The notes under the pieces are model-generated. The model saw only the letters and a list, made by a program, of their open reading frames with translations, did no database searches and had not been told where the DNA came from. The translations under genes were made by a program, and so were the position numbers. 64,000 nt of DNA from Intestinibacter bartlettii (lineage in GTDB: Bacteria > Bacillota > Clostridia > Peptostreptococcales > Peptostreptococcaceae): NCBI RefSeq assembly GCF_000154445.1, contig NZ_DS499564.1; one strand, 5' to 3'. Below, one piece after another: positions 27,961 through 37,441 of this stretch (position 1 is its first letter; each line of letters starts with the position of its first letter).

Positions 27961-28485
27961 TTAGGCATTAGGCATTACACCATATGATTTATCAACTTTT
28001 AATACAATGTTTTTCCAAACTAATCCTATAAGTACAGTTTGTACTGGTATCATAACAACTGCTTTAAATATACGTTGTGGTAACAATGCTAAATATCCTT
28101 GTCCCATTAATATATGAAGCCATGCTGTATCTAAGCATAAATTCATTCCTAAACAAACTATACAAGCTGCTAATATTATCCTTGGCCAAGTTTTTGGTTT
28201 TCTGTATAATACTAAGCCATAAATTACTCCTGTTAAAAATGCTGTTAGTGTAAATCCTGGGAAATACGAACCATTTGGAAATATCATCATTCCTAAAAGG
28301 TCTCCCAAAGCATATGCTACCCCTGCACTTAATGGACCGTACATCATTGCTATTATAGCAATTGGTAAAAATCCAAAGCCTATTCTTAAAGTTGCTGTAT
28401 TTATTGAGCAAAATCTTGTTAAAATAACTTCTAAAGCTATTAATAAGCTAATCTCAACTAATTTTTTAACACTATTATTTTTCAT
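27961..28485 (-). CDS. folT: ECF transporter S component, folate type
   Basis: 174-aa integral membrane protein with about five to six helices. The family signature is strong: RIGFGFLPIAIIAMMYGPLS, ALGDLLGMMIFPNGSYFPGF, TLTAFLTGVIYGL, then LALLPQRIFKAVVMIPVQ. FolT binds folate (or reduced folates) and works with the shared EcfA-EcfA'-EcfT energising module, which is not in this window. AGGAGG precedes the ATG. It has a ~220-base leader with hairpins, but I find no convincing tetrahydrofolate riboswitch in it. The organism needs much folate for the Wood-Ljungdahl methyl branch. Confidence 0.88.
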   Translation of the reverse strand: MKNNSVKKLVEISLLIALEVILTRFCSINTATLRIGFGFLPIAIIAMMYGPLSAGVAYALGDLLGMMIFPNGSYFPGFTLTAFLTGVIYGLVLYRKPKTWPRIILAACIVCLGMNLCLDTAWLHILMGQGYLALLPQRIFKAVVMIPVQTVLIGLVWKNIVLKVDKSYGVMPNA

Positions 28486-28839
28486 AAATTTCCTCCTGTT
28501 TTAGCTAGTATACACAAATAAGTGATCTGCGTATGTGTGGAGGAGCGCAAAATATAAAAATTGTACTTTGTAATGTATTTTTATGATAATCAATATACCC
28601 TGCTTCTAATCCATTACTTTTAAATAACTTTTTGTTACCTTATAAAATTGCATTAAAAATAACCCTGGAATGGTAAATCCATTCTATTTCTAACTTTTAT
28701 CTCATTTTAAGTATAGCAGATAAACTAAATATTTTAATCATATTAATTATTTTTTATTTAGATTTTGCATTAAATATATAATTTTTAAATCGAAAATCAA
28801 ATTAAGCCTTTATTTTCAAAAAATTTGTATACAAAATAG
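28486..28839. other. folT leader and intergenic region
   Basis: On the minus strand a TATACT box near 28710 may start a ~220-nt folT leader. It contains a small hairpin (GAATGG/CCATTC near 28665-28682) and a GTGTAT/ACACAT pair near 28510-28535. No known riboswitch core was recognised. No gene seen. Confidence 0.35.
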
Positions 28840-28888
28840 AAAAACCACTTAAATATAAAATACTAATCTTTATATTTAAGTGGTTTTT
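28840..28888 (-). terminator. Terminator of the DEAD-box helicase gene
   Basis: Perfect stem AAAAACCACTTAAATATAAA / TTTATATTTAAGTGGTTTTT-type arms, about 35 bases after the helicase stop on the minus strand. Confidence 0.85.
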
Positions 28889-28922
28889 ATTTTAATCTAT
28901 ACTAAATTATATTGTATAAAAT

Positions 28923-30548
28923 TTATTTATTTTTTTTATTTGCTTTTTCTATGTTAATTTTATTTCCTTTTATCTTAACATTTTTTAATTTTTCTAAAAC
29001 TTTTTTAGCGTTTGCTTTTGGAACTTCAACAAATGTATATTTATCATATATATCTATTGTTCCAACTAATTTTCCAGATATTCCAGCTTCTCCAGCTATA
29101 GCACCAACTATATCTTTAGCTTGAACTCTTTGTTTTCTACCAACATTTATAAATAGTCTAACCATTCCACGTTCAGCACCAGTTGAACCTTTTTTAGCTT
29201 TTTTAGATTTTCTAGCTTCTTTTCTAGATGGTTCTTCTATTATTTCTTCTTTTAATTCTTCACCCATAGCTAATTTAACTAATGCAGCAGCAACTTCTAA
29301 AGTTGATAATTCTTGTTCTTCACATAGAGCTTCAACCCAGTTTATTTGTTTTGCTAAATTGCTTTCATTTACTGTATCTTTAACTTGTTTAAAGAATGCA
29401 GCAACTTTCTTTTCTTCAACGTCTGCTATAGTTGGTATACTATGTTTAACTAATTTACATTTAGTATATCTTTCGATATCTCTCATTTTTCTCATTTCTT
29501 TTCCATATACGAAACTGAAAGATACACCCTCTCTACCAGCACGACCAGTTCTACCTATTCTGTGAACATAGTATTCTTCGTCTTGTGGTAAATCATAGTT
29601 AAATACCATATCTACGTCATCTACATCTATTCCTCTAGCAGCAACATCTGTAGCAACTAATATATCTATTGTACCTTGTCTAAATTTATCCATTACGATA
29701 TCTCTTTGAGTTTGTTTAAGGTCACCGTGTAATGCATCTGCAAAGTATCCTCTAGCTTGAAGTTCACTTACTAATTCATCAGAACCTCTTTTTGTATTAC
29801 AGAATACAACTGATAATTTTGGATTATATACATCTATTAATCTACATAATACTTCTAATTTATTCGCTCTTCTAGTTTCAATGTAGAATTGTTTTATATT
29901 TGGAACTGTAAGTTCTTTTCTAACTACTTTTATTATTTCCGGTTCATGTTGGTATAATTTAGTTAATTCTAATATTTCTTTTGGCATTGTAGCTGAGAAG
30001 AAAGTAGTTTGTCTTTCTATTGGAGTTTGGTTTAATATTAACTCGATATCTTCTCTGAATCCCATGTCTAGCATTTCGTCCGCTTCATCAAGCACTACCA
30101 TTTTAACATCATCTAATTTTAAAGTTTTTCTGTTTATATGATCTATTACACGTCCTGGAGTTCCTATTACAACTTGTACTCCACTCTTTAATGCTTTTAT
30201 TTGTCTATCTATTGGTTGACCACCGTAAACTGGTAATGTTTTAATTCCGCTCTTAAACTTACCAAGCTTTCTTATTTCCTTAGAAACTTGTATAGCAAGT
30301 TCTCTTGTAGGGCATAATACGATTGCTTGTAAATGTTTATTGTTTGGGTCTACTTTTTCAAGTATAGGTATACTAAATGCCGCAGTTTTTCCTGTACCTG
30401 TTTGAGCTTGTCCTATAACGTCTTTTCCTGATAAAATTACAGGTATTGACTGAGCTTGTATTGGTGATGGTTCTTCAAATCCTATTTCAGCAATTGATCT
30501 TTTTATCTCATCACTAATTGGTAAATCTTCAAATTTTGTTATATTCAT
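28923..30548 (-). CDS. DEAD-box RNA helicase with DbpA-type RNA-binding domain
   Basis: 541-aa ATP-dependent RNA helicase. RecA-1: Q motif (FEEPSPIQAQSIP), AQTGTGKT, VLDEADEMLD, FSATMP. RecA-2: ATDVAARGIDVDDVD and HRIGRTGRAGR. After a ~60-residue charged linker (EEPSRKEARKSKKAKKGS) comes a C-terminal DbpA-like RNA-binding domain (residues ~460-535). Such proteins remodel rRNA, assist ribosome assembly or RNA decay, and are often cold-induced. It resembles CshA/DeaD/DbpA-type clostridial helicases; the exact orthologue is not clear. Monocistronic. Confidence 0.93.
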   Translation of the reverse strand: MNITKFEDLPISDEIKRSIAEIGFEEPSPIQAQSIPVILSGKDVIGQAQTGTGKTAAFSIPILEKVDPNNKHLQAIVLCPTRELAIQVSKEIRKLGKFKSGIKTLPVYGGQPIDRQIKALKSGVQVVIGTPGRVIDHINRKTLKLDDVKMVVLDEADEMLDMGFREDIELILNQTPIERQTTFFSATMPKEILELTKLYQHEPEIIKVVRKELTVPNIKQFYIETRRANKLEVLCRLIDVYNPKLSVVFCNTKRGSDELVSELQARGYFADALHGDLKQTQRDIVMDKFRQGTIDILVATDVAARGIDVDDVDMVFNYDLPQDEEYYVHRIGRTGRAGREGVSFSFVYGKEMRKMRDIERYTKCKLVKHSIPTIADVEEKKVAAFFKQVKDTVNESNLAKQINWVEALCEEQELSTLEVAAALVKLAMGEELKEEIIEEPSRKEARKSKKAKKGSTGAERGMVRLFINVGRKQRVQAKDIVGAIAGEAGISGKLVGTIDIYDKYTFVEVPKANAKKVLEKLKNVKIKGNKINIEKANKKNK

Positions 30549-30732
30549 ATTAATTGTTTATTTCCTTTCCGTTTTCATAATTCCTAACCTATCCCATTAT
30601 ATATTTAAATCATCTATTATGCAAACTTATTTTTTCCGAAAGTAAAACAATTTATACTTGTGTAAAATCAATACTTGTATGTACTAATAACTTTTAAACG
30701 ATTTCATTACTTTTTAATAAATTTAAATAAAT

Positions 30733-30770
30733 ACAAAAATATATAACTAGGAAAAAATCTAGTTATATAT
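30733..30770 (-). terminator. Terminator of the antiporter gene
   Basis: Perfect 12-bp stem ATATATAACTAG / CTAGTTATATAT with TTTTTG following on the minus strand, 12 bases after the stop codon. Confidence 0.85.
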
Positions 30771-30781
30771 TGAAGTAAATA

Positions 30782-31735
30782 TTAAATTATATATGTATAA
30801 TAAAGAATTGCCAAATAAGTTATGTATGTTCCTAACATTATTAATCCTTGAAGTCTATACAGTTTATGCTTTATTATTGTAGGAATTATTAAAGTTAAAA
30901 CTAAAATCACCATAAATGGATAATCAATTCTAATATTTTGTGAAAGTATAGGTATTGAATTTGGCATAGCTGAAATAGCAATCACAGAAACTATATTTAA
31001 AATATTTGCTCCCAAAATATTACCTACACAAATTTCATGGTGTTTCTTTCTAACTGCTGTAATAGATGAAACCAACTCTGGAAGTGAAGTTCCAAGCGCT
31101 ATCACTGTTAAACTTATTATTCCTTGTGGTATTCCTATAAAACTCGCAATCTCTACCCCATTATCAACTAACAATCTAGAACCAATTATCATCATAATCA
31201 ATCCACATAAAAATGATACTGTTATTTTTAAGCCAGACATTTCATTTTGTTGTGTCATACAATAATAAAGATAATTTTTGCTAGTATCATTTAGTATTCC
31301 TTTATAGTTAGTGTACATGTATATAGCTAAAATCATCAATAATATGCATCCGTCTAATCTAGTAATTGAACCATCTACTCCTAAAATAAAAAGTGCTATA
31401 ATAGACAACAATAATATAATAGATTTTGATGCAAATGTTTTTCTATCTGCTTTAAATGGACTTATAAATATAACCATTCCTAGTATCAAACCCGTATTAC
31501 ATATTATAGAACCTACTGCATTCCCTAAACTCATAGTTGCATGATTATCAATCGATGCAAATAACGATACTGTTAATTCTGGCAATGTTGTGGCAAAACT
31601 AACTATAGTCGCACCTAAAATTAATTCAGAAATATTAGTCTTTCTTCCAATCTCTACAGTCGCATTTATAAAAAAGTCTGCACCTTTTGAGATTAAAATA
31701 AAACCTATTACAAATAAAACAACTACTATTACCAT
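30782..31735 (-). CDS. Calcium/sodium antiporter (CaCA family, YrbG-like)
   Basis: About 317 aa, ten or so membrane helices and the two inverted alpha repeats of the family: ATIVSFATTLPELTVS with GNAVGSIICNTGLILG, and ALGTSLPELVSS with GNILGANILNIVSVIA. These acidic and polar residues form the ion pathway. It would export Ca2+ (or another cation) in exchange for Na+ or H+. The frame begins two codons earlier, but only the ATG at 31735 has proper spacing to GGAGG. Confidence 0.9.
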   Translation of the reverse strand: MVIVVVLFVIGFILISKGADFFINATVEIGRKTNISELILGATIVSFATTLPELTVSLFASIDNHATMSLGNAVGSIICNTGLILGMVIFISPFKADRKTFASKSIILLLSIIALFILGVDGSITRLDGCILLMILAIYMYTNYKGILNDTSKNYLYYCMTQQNEMSGLKITVSFLCGLIMMIIGSRLLVDNGVEIASFIGIPQGIISLTVIALGTSLPELVSSITAVRKKHHEICVGNILGANILNIVSVIAISAMPNSIPILSQNIRIDYPFMVILVLTLIIPTIIKHKLYRLQGLIMLGTYITYLAILYYTYII

Positions 31736-31741
31736 CCTCAT

Positions 31742-32240
31742 CCCTCCTATATATAATAAATATTCATAAATTATAAAAAAATGTATAAGTAATTGAGTTT
31801 GTACTAAACTTAAATGATATTTGCATTTTAAAATTTTAAAATTTATTTTTATTTGTGTTTAAAGTCGAAATCAATGGGTAAATATTAAATATAAACAAAA
31901 AACAAAATTTAAAATAAAAAAATATTCATTCTACAGACTCTTAAAGATGTAGATATCTTTGAAACACATATACAGAAATTATACTTATCAACAATTTTTA
32001 AATGAATATAATTTCCTATATGATATAAAAAATACTTTACATAAAATATTTTTTATTTTAAATTCTTGTATACAATATACTGGATATATGGTATTATAAT
32101 CGTAGAAAAACGAAATATATCTAGCTAGATTTTTTTAATATGTTTTAGTAGGAATATTAATTCCTGCAAGTTATAAAATAAATAATAACAATCAATTAAT
32201 AGTATCCAAACTATACAAAGACATTTAGGAGGAAGCTTAC
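31742..32240 (+). promoter_or_regulatory. Long regulatory region upstream of pflB
   Basis: About 500 bases with no gene. It holds a TTGTATACAA palindrome at 32066-32075, a -10-like TATAAT at 32095-32100, a perfect palindrome ATCTAGCTAGAT at 32119-32130 followed by seven T, and AGGAATATTAATTCCT at 32150-32165. GGAGGAAGC lies before the ATG. These could be operator or leader-hairpin elements; no Rex box (TTGTTAA/TTAACAA) was seen. Confidence 0.4.
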
Positions 32241-34475
32241 ATGAATAACGCATGGCAAGGATTCAAACAAGGTAGATGGACAAAAGAAATAGATGTTAGA
32301 GGATTTATCCAAGCTAACTACACTCCATATGAAGGAGATAGCTCATTCTTAGCAGGAGCTACTGAAAATACTACAAAACTTTGGGACGAAGTTTTAGAAT
32401 TATTTAAAAAAGAAAGAGAAAACGGTGGAACATTAGACGTTGATACAAAAACTGTATCTGCTATAGATGCTTATGCTCCAGGTTATATAGATAAAGATTT
32501 AGAAACAATAGTTGGTTTACAAACTGATGCACCTTTAAAAAGAGCTATAATGCCAGAAGGTGGTATAAGAATGGTTGAGACTTCTTGTAAAGCTTACGGA
32601 TTCGAATGTGATCCACAAGTAAGTGAAATATTCACTAAATACAGAAAAACTCACAACCAAGGTGTTTTCGATGCTTATACAAGCGAAATGAGAGCAGCTA
32701 GAAAATCAGGTATAATAACTGGTTTACCAGATGCTTACGGTAGAGGTAGAATAATAGGTGACTACAGAAGAGTTGCTTTATACGGTGTTGATAGATTAAT
32801 AGAAGATAAAATGCAACAAAAACTTTCTTTAGAAGTTTCTTGCATGGACGAAGATGTAATAAGATTAAGAGAAGAATTATCTGATCAAATAAAAGCTTTA
32901 GAAGCTTTAAAAAGAATGGGTGAAAGCTACGGATTTGATATATCAAAACCAGCTACTAACTCAAGAGAAGCTGTACAATGGTTATACTTCGCTTACTTAG
33001 CAGCTATAAAAGATCAAAATGGTGCTGCAATGAGTATCGGTAGAACTTCTACTTTCTTAGATATATACTTCGAAAGAGATTTAAAAGCTGGATTAATAAC
33101 TGAAGAAGAAGTTCAAGAATTAATGGACCACTTCGTTATGAAATTAAGAATGGTTAAATTCTTAAGAACTCCAGATTACAATGATTTATTCTCAGGTGAC
33201 CCAACTTGGGTAACAGAATCAATAGGTGGACAAGGTATAGATGGTAGAACATTAGTAACTAAAAACTCATTCAGGGTTTTAAATACTCTTTACACTCTTG
33301 GACCATCACCAGAACCAAACTTAACAGTACTTTGGTCTAACCACTTCCCACAAGGATTCAAAGATTTCTGTTCTCAAGTATCAATAGATACAAGTTCAGT
33401 TCAATATGAAAACGACGACTTAATGAGACCATACTGGGGAGATGACTACGGAATAGCTTGTTGTGTATCTGCAATGAAAATAGGTAAACAAATGCAATTC
33501 TTCGGAGCTAGAGTTAACTTAGCTAAAACATTATTATACGCTATAAACGGTGGGGTTGATGAAAAATCAGGTGCTCAAGTAGGACCAAGATTCGAACCAA
33601 TAACTTCTGAATACTTAGATTACGATGAAGTAATGGCTAAATTCGAACCATTCACTGATTGGTTAGCTAACTTATATGTAAATACATTAAACATAATCCA
33701 CTACATGCATGATAAATATTCATATGAAGCTTTAGAAATGGCTTTACATGATAGAGATGTATTTAGAACTATGGCTTGTGGTATAGCTGGTCTTTCAGTT
33801 TGTGCTGACTCTTTATCAGCTATAAAATATGCTAAAGTTAAAACTATAAGAAATGAAGAAGGCGTAGCAGTTGACTTCGAAATAGAAGGAGACTATCCAA
33901 AATACGGAAACAACGATGATAGAGCTGATGAAATAGCTTGCTACTTAGTTGAGTCTATGATGAACAAAATAAGAAAAAATAAAACTTATAGAAATTCTTA
34001 TCATACTCAATCAGTTCTTACTATAACTTCAAACGTTGTTTACGGTAAGAAAACTGGTAACACTCCAGACGGAAGAAGAGCTGGACAACCATTTGCTCCA
34101 GGTGCTAACCCAATGCACGGAAGAGATAACAGTGGTGCATTAGCTTCATTATCATCAGTAGCTAAATTACCATACGAACATTCACAAGATGGTATATCAA
34201 ATACTTTCTCTATAGTACCAGGTGCTCTTGGAAAAACTAAAGAAGAAAGAATTAAAAACTTATCATCAATGATGGACGGATACTTCGGACAAAACGCTCA
34301 TCACTTAAACGTAAACGTGTTCGATAGATCAACTTTAGAAGATGCAATGGAACATCCAGAAAAATATCCTCAATTAACTATAAGAGTTTCAGGATATGCA
34401 GTTAACTTCATAAAATTAACTAAAGAACAACAATTAGACGTTATAAACAGAACTTTCCATGGTAAAATGGCTTAA
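32241..34475 (+). CDS. pflB: Pyruvate formate-lyase (formate C-acetyltransferase)
   Basis: 744-aa glycyl-radical enzyme that splits pyruvate and CoA into acetyl-CoA and formate. The adjacent catalytic cysteines are in YGIACCVSAMK near residue 406, and the radical glycine is in RVSGYAVNF near residue 717. The N-terminus (WQGFKQGRWTKEIDVRGFIQ) is typical of true PFL rather than of diol dehydratase or choline lyase homologues. Formate made here can feed the methyl branch of the Wood-Ljungdahl pathway. Codon use is unusually uniform (TTA for Leu, AGA for Arg), as in highly expressed genes. The activase follows. Confidence 0.97.
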   Translation: MNNAWQGFKQGRWTKEIDVRGFIQANYTPYEGDSSFLAGATENTTKLWDEVLELFKKERENGGTLDVDTKTVSAIDAYAPGYIDKDLETIVGLQTDAPLKRAIMPEGGIRMVETSCKAYGFECDPQVSEIFTKYRKTHNQGVFDAYTSEMRAARKSGIITGLPDAYGRGRIIGDYRRVALYGVDRLIEDKMQQKLSLEVSCMDEDVIRLREELSDQIKALEALKRMGESYGFDISKPATNSREAVQWLYFAYLAAIKDQNGAAMSIGRTSTFLDIYFERDLKAGLITEEEVQELMDHFVMKLRMVKFLRTPDYNDLFSGDPTWVTESIGGQGIDGRTLVTKNSFRVLNTLYTLGPSPEPNLTVLWSNHFPQGFKDFCSQVSIDTSSVQYENDDLMRPYWGDDYGIACCVSAMKIGKQMQFFGARVNLAKTLLYAINGGVDEKSGAQVGPRFEPITSEYLDYDEVMAKFEPFTDWLANLYVNTLNIIHYMHDKYSYEALEMALHDRDVFRTMACGIAGLSVCADSLSAIKYAKVKTIRNEEGVAVDFEIEGDYPKYGNNDDRADEIACYLVESMMNKIRKNKTYRNSYHTQSVLTITSNVVYGKKTGNTPDGRRAGQPFAPGANPMHGRDNSGALASLSSVAKLPYEHSQDGISNTFSIVPGALGKTKEERIKNLSSMMDGYFGQNAHHLNVNVFDRSTLEDAMEHPEKYPQLTIRVSGYAVNFIKLTKEQQLDVINRTFHGKMA

Positions 34476-34516
34476 TATTTAATTAAAATATAATTAAAAT
34501 TAAATTTAAATAATGT

Positions 34517-34554
34517 CAAAACCCCAGAGAATTTTGAAGTTCTCTGGGGTTTTA
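34517..34554 (+). terminator. Terminator of pflB
   Basis: Perfect stem AAAACCCCAGAGAA / TTCTCTGGGGTTTT, ~40 bases past the stop codon, followed by a T/A tract. It should separate pflB from pflA, so pflA needs its own promoter or read-through. Confidence 0.9.
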
Positions 34555-34625
34555 TATATATAAATTTCTTTTTAGGTGGACATTTCTAACTTATTGATTT
34601 ATAATTATCTCATAATAGTACTTAA

Positions 34626-34699
34626 TGTATACAATATTCCAATAGGATTTAGAAATTCTGCTTTGACTCATATTATTTATATAGAATAATAAATAATAT
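34626..34699 (+). promoter_or_regulatory. pflA upstream elements
   Basis: TGTATACAATAT at 34626-34637 repeats a 12-base word found in the pflB upstream region (32067-32078). An inverted repeat ATATTATTTAT / ATAAATAATAT lies at 34670-34699. These may be binding sites or A+T-rich coincidence. Confidence 0.35.
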
Positions 34700-34754
34700 C
34701 TTAGAAAATTATATTTATATACAGAAGAATCTCATTCTATACGGAGGATTGAAT

Positions 34755-35501
34755 ATGTTAAAAGGTAGAGTACACTCAATTGAAACATTTGGTACAGTAG
34801 ATGGACCAGGTATAAGATATATAATATTCTTCCAAGGATGCCCTCTAAGATGCAAATACTGCCACAATAGAGACACTTGGAAAACAAATTGCGGAAAAGA
34901 ATACACTGTTGATGAATTAGCACAAGATATAATGAAATATCAAACTTATATGCAGTTCTCTGGTGGTGGTGTAACAGCTTCTGGTGGTGAGGCTACTCTA
35001 CAAGCTGAATTTGTTACAGAATTATTCGCAAAATGCAAGGAATTAGGTATACATACATGCCTTGATACTGCAGGATTTGTTGATATTGAGAAAGTTGATA
35101 AATTATTAGACTACACTGATCTTGTTTTATTAGATATAAAACATATAGATAATGAAAAATGTAAACAATTAACTGGTGTTGGAAATGAAAAAGCACTTAA
35201 ACTAGCAAAACATTTAGACGAAAGAAATATTCCAGTTTGGATTAGACAAGTTCTTGTCCCTGGTATAACAGATGATCAAAAAGACTTAGAAAAATTAGGT
35301 CAATTTGTATCTACTCTAAATAACGTTGATCGTGTTGAATTTTTACCATATCACGGTATGGGAATTCACAAATGGGAGAACATGGGATTTGAATACGAAC
35401 TTAAAGACGTACAAGAACCTACTCCAGAAGAAATTAAACGTGCTAGTGATATTGTTGAATCATTTGGTGTAGAAGTTCATAACAATAAAGCTGCTAAATA
35501 G
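34755..35501 (+). CDS. pflA: Pyruvate formate-lyase activating enzyme
   Basis: About 248-aa radical-SAM enzyme that generates the glycyl radical on PFL. The 4Fe-4S site CPLRCKYC supplies cysteines 29, 33 and 36, followed by a GGG-type SAM-binding stretch (SGGGVTASGGEATLQ). No extra ferredoxin domain, as for true PflA rather than activators of other glycyl-radical enzymes. A TTG two codons upstream lies next to GGAGG; the ATG at 34755, seven bases from it, is the better start. Confidence 0.95.
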   Translation: MLKGRVHSIETFGTVDGPGIRYIIFFQGCPLRCKYCHNRDTWKTNCGKEYTVDELAQDIMKYQTYMQFSGGGVTASGGEATLQAEFVTELFAKCKELGIHTCLDTAGFVDIEKVDKLLDYTDLVLLDIKHIDNEKCKQLTGVGNEKALKLAKHLDERNIPVWIRQVLVPGITDDQKDLEKLGQFVSTLNNVDRVEFLPYHGMGIHKWENMGFEYELKDVQEPTPEEIKRASDIVESFGVEVHNNKAAK

Positions 35502-35639
35502 TATCCATATGGATATTATTATAGATAAGTGACATTATATTACTTAATGTTAATGCTCACTCTAGACATATATTTATATGTCTTAAAAATGCCCTTATAT
35601 ATTTTTAAAGTTATTAAACTTTATAATTTTTTATACTTT

Positions 35640-35666
35640 GGAAGTCTGAATAAGACTTCTTTTTTA
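35640..35666 (+). terminator. Terminator of pflA
   Basis: Stem GAAGTCT / AGACTTC with a five-base loop and a TTTTTT tail, ~140 bases after the pflA stop. Confidence 0.75.
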
Positions 35667-35677
35667 TTATAATTTAA

Positions 35678-35719
35678 AAAGCAGGTAGTAGAATTTATAA
35701 CCTCTACTCACCTGCTCTT
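35678..35719 (-). terminator. Terminator of the iscS-thiI-crcB operon
   Basis: Stem GCAGGT-AGTAGA / TCTACT-ACCTGC (one bulge) directly after crcB, with A and T runs outside. Confidence 0.8.
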
Positions 35720-35724
35720 TTGTA

Positions 35725-36105
35725 TTATCCTATTAAATTAACAAGTATATTTTTACCTATAATCACACCAACTAAACTTAGCACAACGTTTAAAATTATA
35801 TTTATCATTGCACTTGTATAGCTTCCATCAGAGAAAAGCCCTACTGTCTCATAACTAAATGTTGAGAATGTTGTAAGACCTCCCATAAGTCCTGTGGTTA
35901 AAAATAATTTCATCTGAGGCGATACTACATTAGTTCTTGAATTTAACTCTAAAATCAATCCTATAAGTAATCCCCCTAAAATGTTTACACATAATGTTCC
36001 TATAGGTATTCGTCCAGTAAAGAGTCTTGATGCTTGCATTGATATTATATATCTAGATATAGCTCCTAGAAATCCACCCAAGCCCACAGATAAAATCTCT
36101 ACCAT
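35725..36105 (-). CDS. crcB: Fluoride channel CrcB/Fluc
   Basis: 126-aa, four-helix membrane protein. Family motifs GGFLGAISRYIIS, GTLCVNILGGLLIG and GLMGGLTTFSTFSYE are intact, the last with the Phe/Thr residues lining the fluoride pore. It exports fluoride as a dual-topology dimer; only one copy is present, so it should be a homodimer. It follows thiI by 15 bases. I found no fluoride riboswitch in front of the operon or this gene, so its control may be that of iscS-thiI. Confidence 0.93.
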   Translation of the reverse strand: MVEILSVGLGGFLGAISRYIISMQASRLFTGRIPIGTLCVNILGGLLIGLILELNSRTNVVSPQMKLFLTTGLMGGLTTFSTFSYETVGLFSDGSYTSAMINIILNVVLSLVGVIIGKNILVNLIG

Positions 36106-36120
36106 TTATAACTCATCTCC

Positions 36121-37347
36121 TTAGAATTCTATGATCTCAACTTCCATTTTTTCTATGGCATCTGCTATTAAACCTTCTACATCTAAAGATGCTTCATCAG
36201 CTTCTATTCTGTCTAATTTAGGTTTTGTAACTGGTCTTTTTGGTGCAAATACTGAACAACAATCTTCTTCTGGTATGATTGATGTTTCAAATGTACCTAT
36301 AGTTTTAGCTACGTCTATTATTTCAGTTTTGTCCATTGCTATTAATGGTCTGAAAACTGGCATGCTTACAGAAGCATTTGTACAAGTAAGACCTTGTATT
36401 GTTTGTGATGCAACTTGTCCTATACTTTCTCCAGTAACTAAAGCATCACATCTTCTTAATTTACCTACTTCTTCAGCTATTCTCATCATGAAACGTCTAG
36501 AGATTATTGTCATAGCCTCTTCTTTACAGTTTACACCAACAGCTTTTTGTATTTCTAATAAGTTAACTTTGTGAAGTCTAACTTTTCCACAGTATTTAGC
36601 TAATATTCTTGCTAAATCTCTTACTTTTTCCATTGATTTTTCACTTGTAAACGGATATGTGTGGAAGTGTATACATTCAACTTCTACCCCTCTTTTTGCA
36701 ACCATCCAAGATGCAACAGGAGAGTCTATACCACCTGATAATAAAGACATAGCTTTACCATTAGTTCCTATTGGAAGACCACCATAACCAGGCACTGTGT
36801 CGCTATAAGCAACTACATTGTGCTCTCTAAGTTCACATTTTATTTTTGTTTCTGGATTTCTTAATTCAACTGGTATTTTACCTTCAGTTTTGCTTAATAA
36901 ATATCCACCGATATCTATACTCATTTCTTGAGATGTCATTCTGAATGACTTATCCCCTCTTCTACTTTCAACTTTGAAACTTTTACATCCTTGTTCTATT
37001 TTTTCTTCTAAAACTTTTAATGCAGTTTCTTGTAATAATTGATAAGCTTCTTCGATATCATCTGATTTTCTGTCTAATTTTATAACTGGACATACTCCAA
37101 CTATACCGAATACTTTTTTAACTTCTTCCATTACTTCTTCATAATCGTAATCACCAAGTTCAACATAAACTCTTCCGTATTCTTTGTATACATCGAATTT
37201 ACCTAATGGTTTTAACATATTTTTTATGTTTTTTATTAATTTATTTTCGAATATATATCTGTTTTTTCCTTTGATTCCTATTTCTCCGTATTTTACAATT
37301 AACGCGTTATACACTTTTTCACGTTGCCAAAATAAATATCTTGGCAT
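36121..37347 (-). CDS. thiI: tRNA 4-thiouridine synthase ThiI
   Basis: Up to 408 aa: an N-terminal ferredoxin-like/THUMP region (residues ~60-170) and a PP-loop ATPase (LLSGGIDSPVASWMVAKRG). It adenylates U8 of tRNA and inserts sulfur passed from IscS; it may also supply sulfur for thiamine. It lacks the C-terminal rhodanese domain of the E. coli enzyme, as usual for Firmicutes. Start uncertain: the ATG at 37347 lies only one base from AAGGAG, while GTG twelve codons in (37314; MYNALIVKYGEIGIKG) matches the usual family N-terminus but has a weak ribosome site. Confidence 0.93.
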   Translation of the reverse strand: MPRYLFWQREKVYNALIVKYGEIGIKGKNRYIFENKLIKNIKNMLKPLGKFDVYKEYGRVYVELGDYDYEEVMEEVKKVFGIVGVCPVIKLDRKSDDIEEAYQLLQETALKVLEEKIEQGCKSFKVESRRGDKSFRMTSQEMSIDIGGYLLSKTEGKIPVELRNPETKIKCELREHNVVAYSDTVPGYGGLPIGTNGKAMSLLSGGIDSPVASWMVAKRGVEVECIHFHTYPFTSEKSMEKVRDLARILAKYCGKVRLHKVNLLEIQKAVGVNCKEEAMTIISRRFMMRIAEEVGKLRRCDALVTGESIGQVASQTIQGLTCTNASVSMPVFRPLIAMDKTEIIDVAKTIGTFETSIIPEEDCCSVFAPKRPVTKPKLDRIEADEASLDVEGLIADAIEKMEVEIIEF

Positions 37348-37441
37348 ACTCCTTTCTTTATATCTTACTATTTAGTTTTGCTCTATTTTTTCATTTTATT
37401 TATCTTATTTATTGCTAAAACTTATATTTAGTCTATTTAAA

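Noticed and set aside
28486..28710. Tetrahydrofolate riboswitch in the folT leader
   Set aside because: Expected here, but the GGAGAGTAG-type start and conserved core were not found; only generic hairpins are seen.
31742..32240. Rex operator upstream of pflB
   Set aside because: No TTGTTAA-N4-TTAACAA-type site; other palindromes present do not match.
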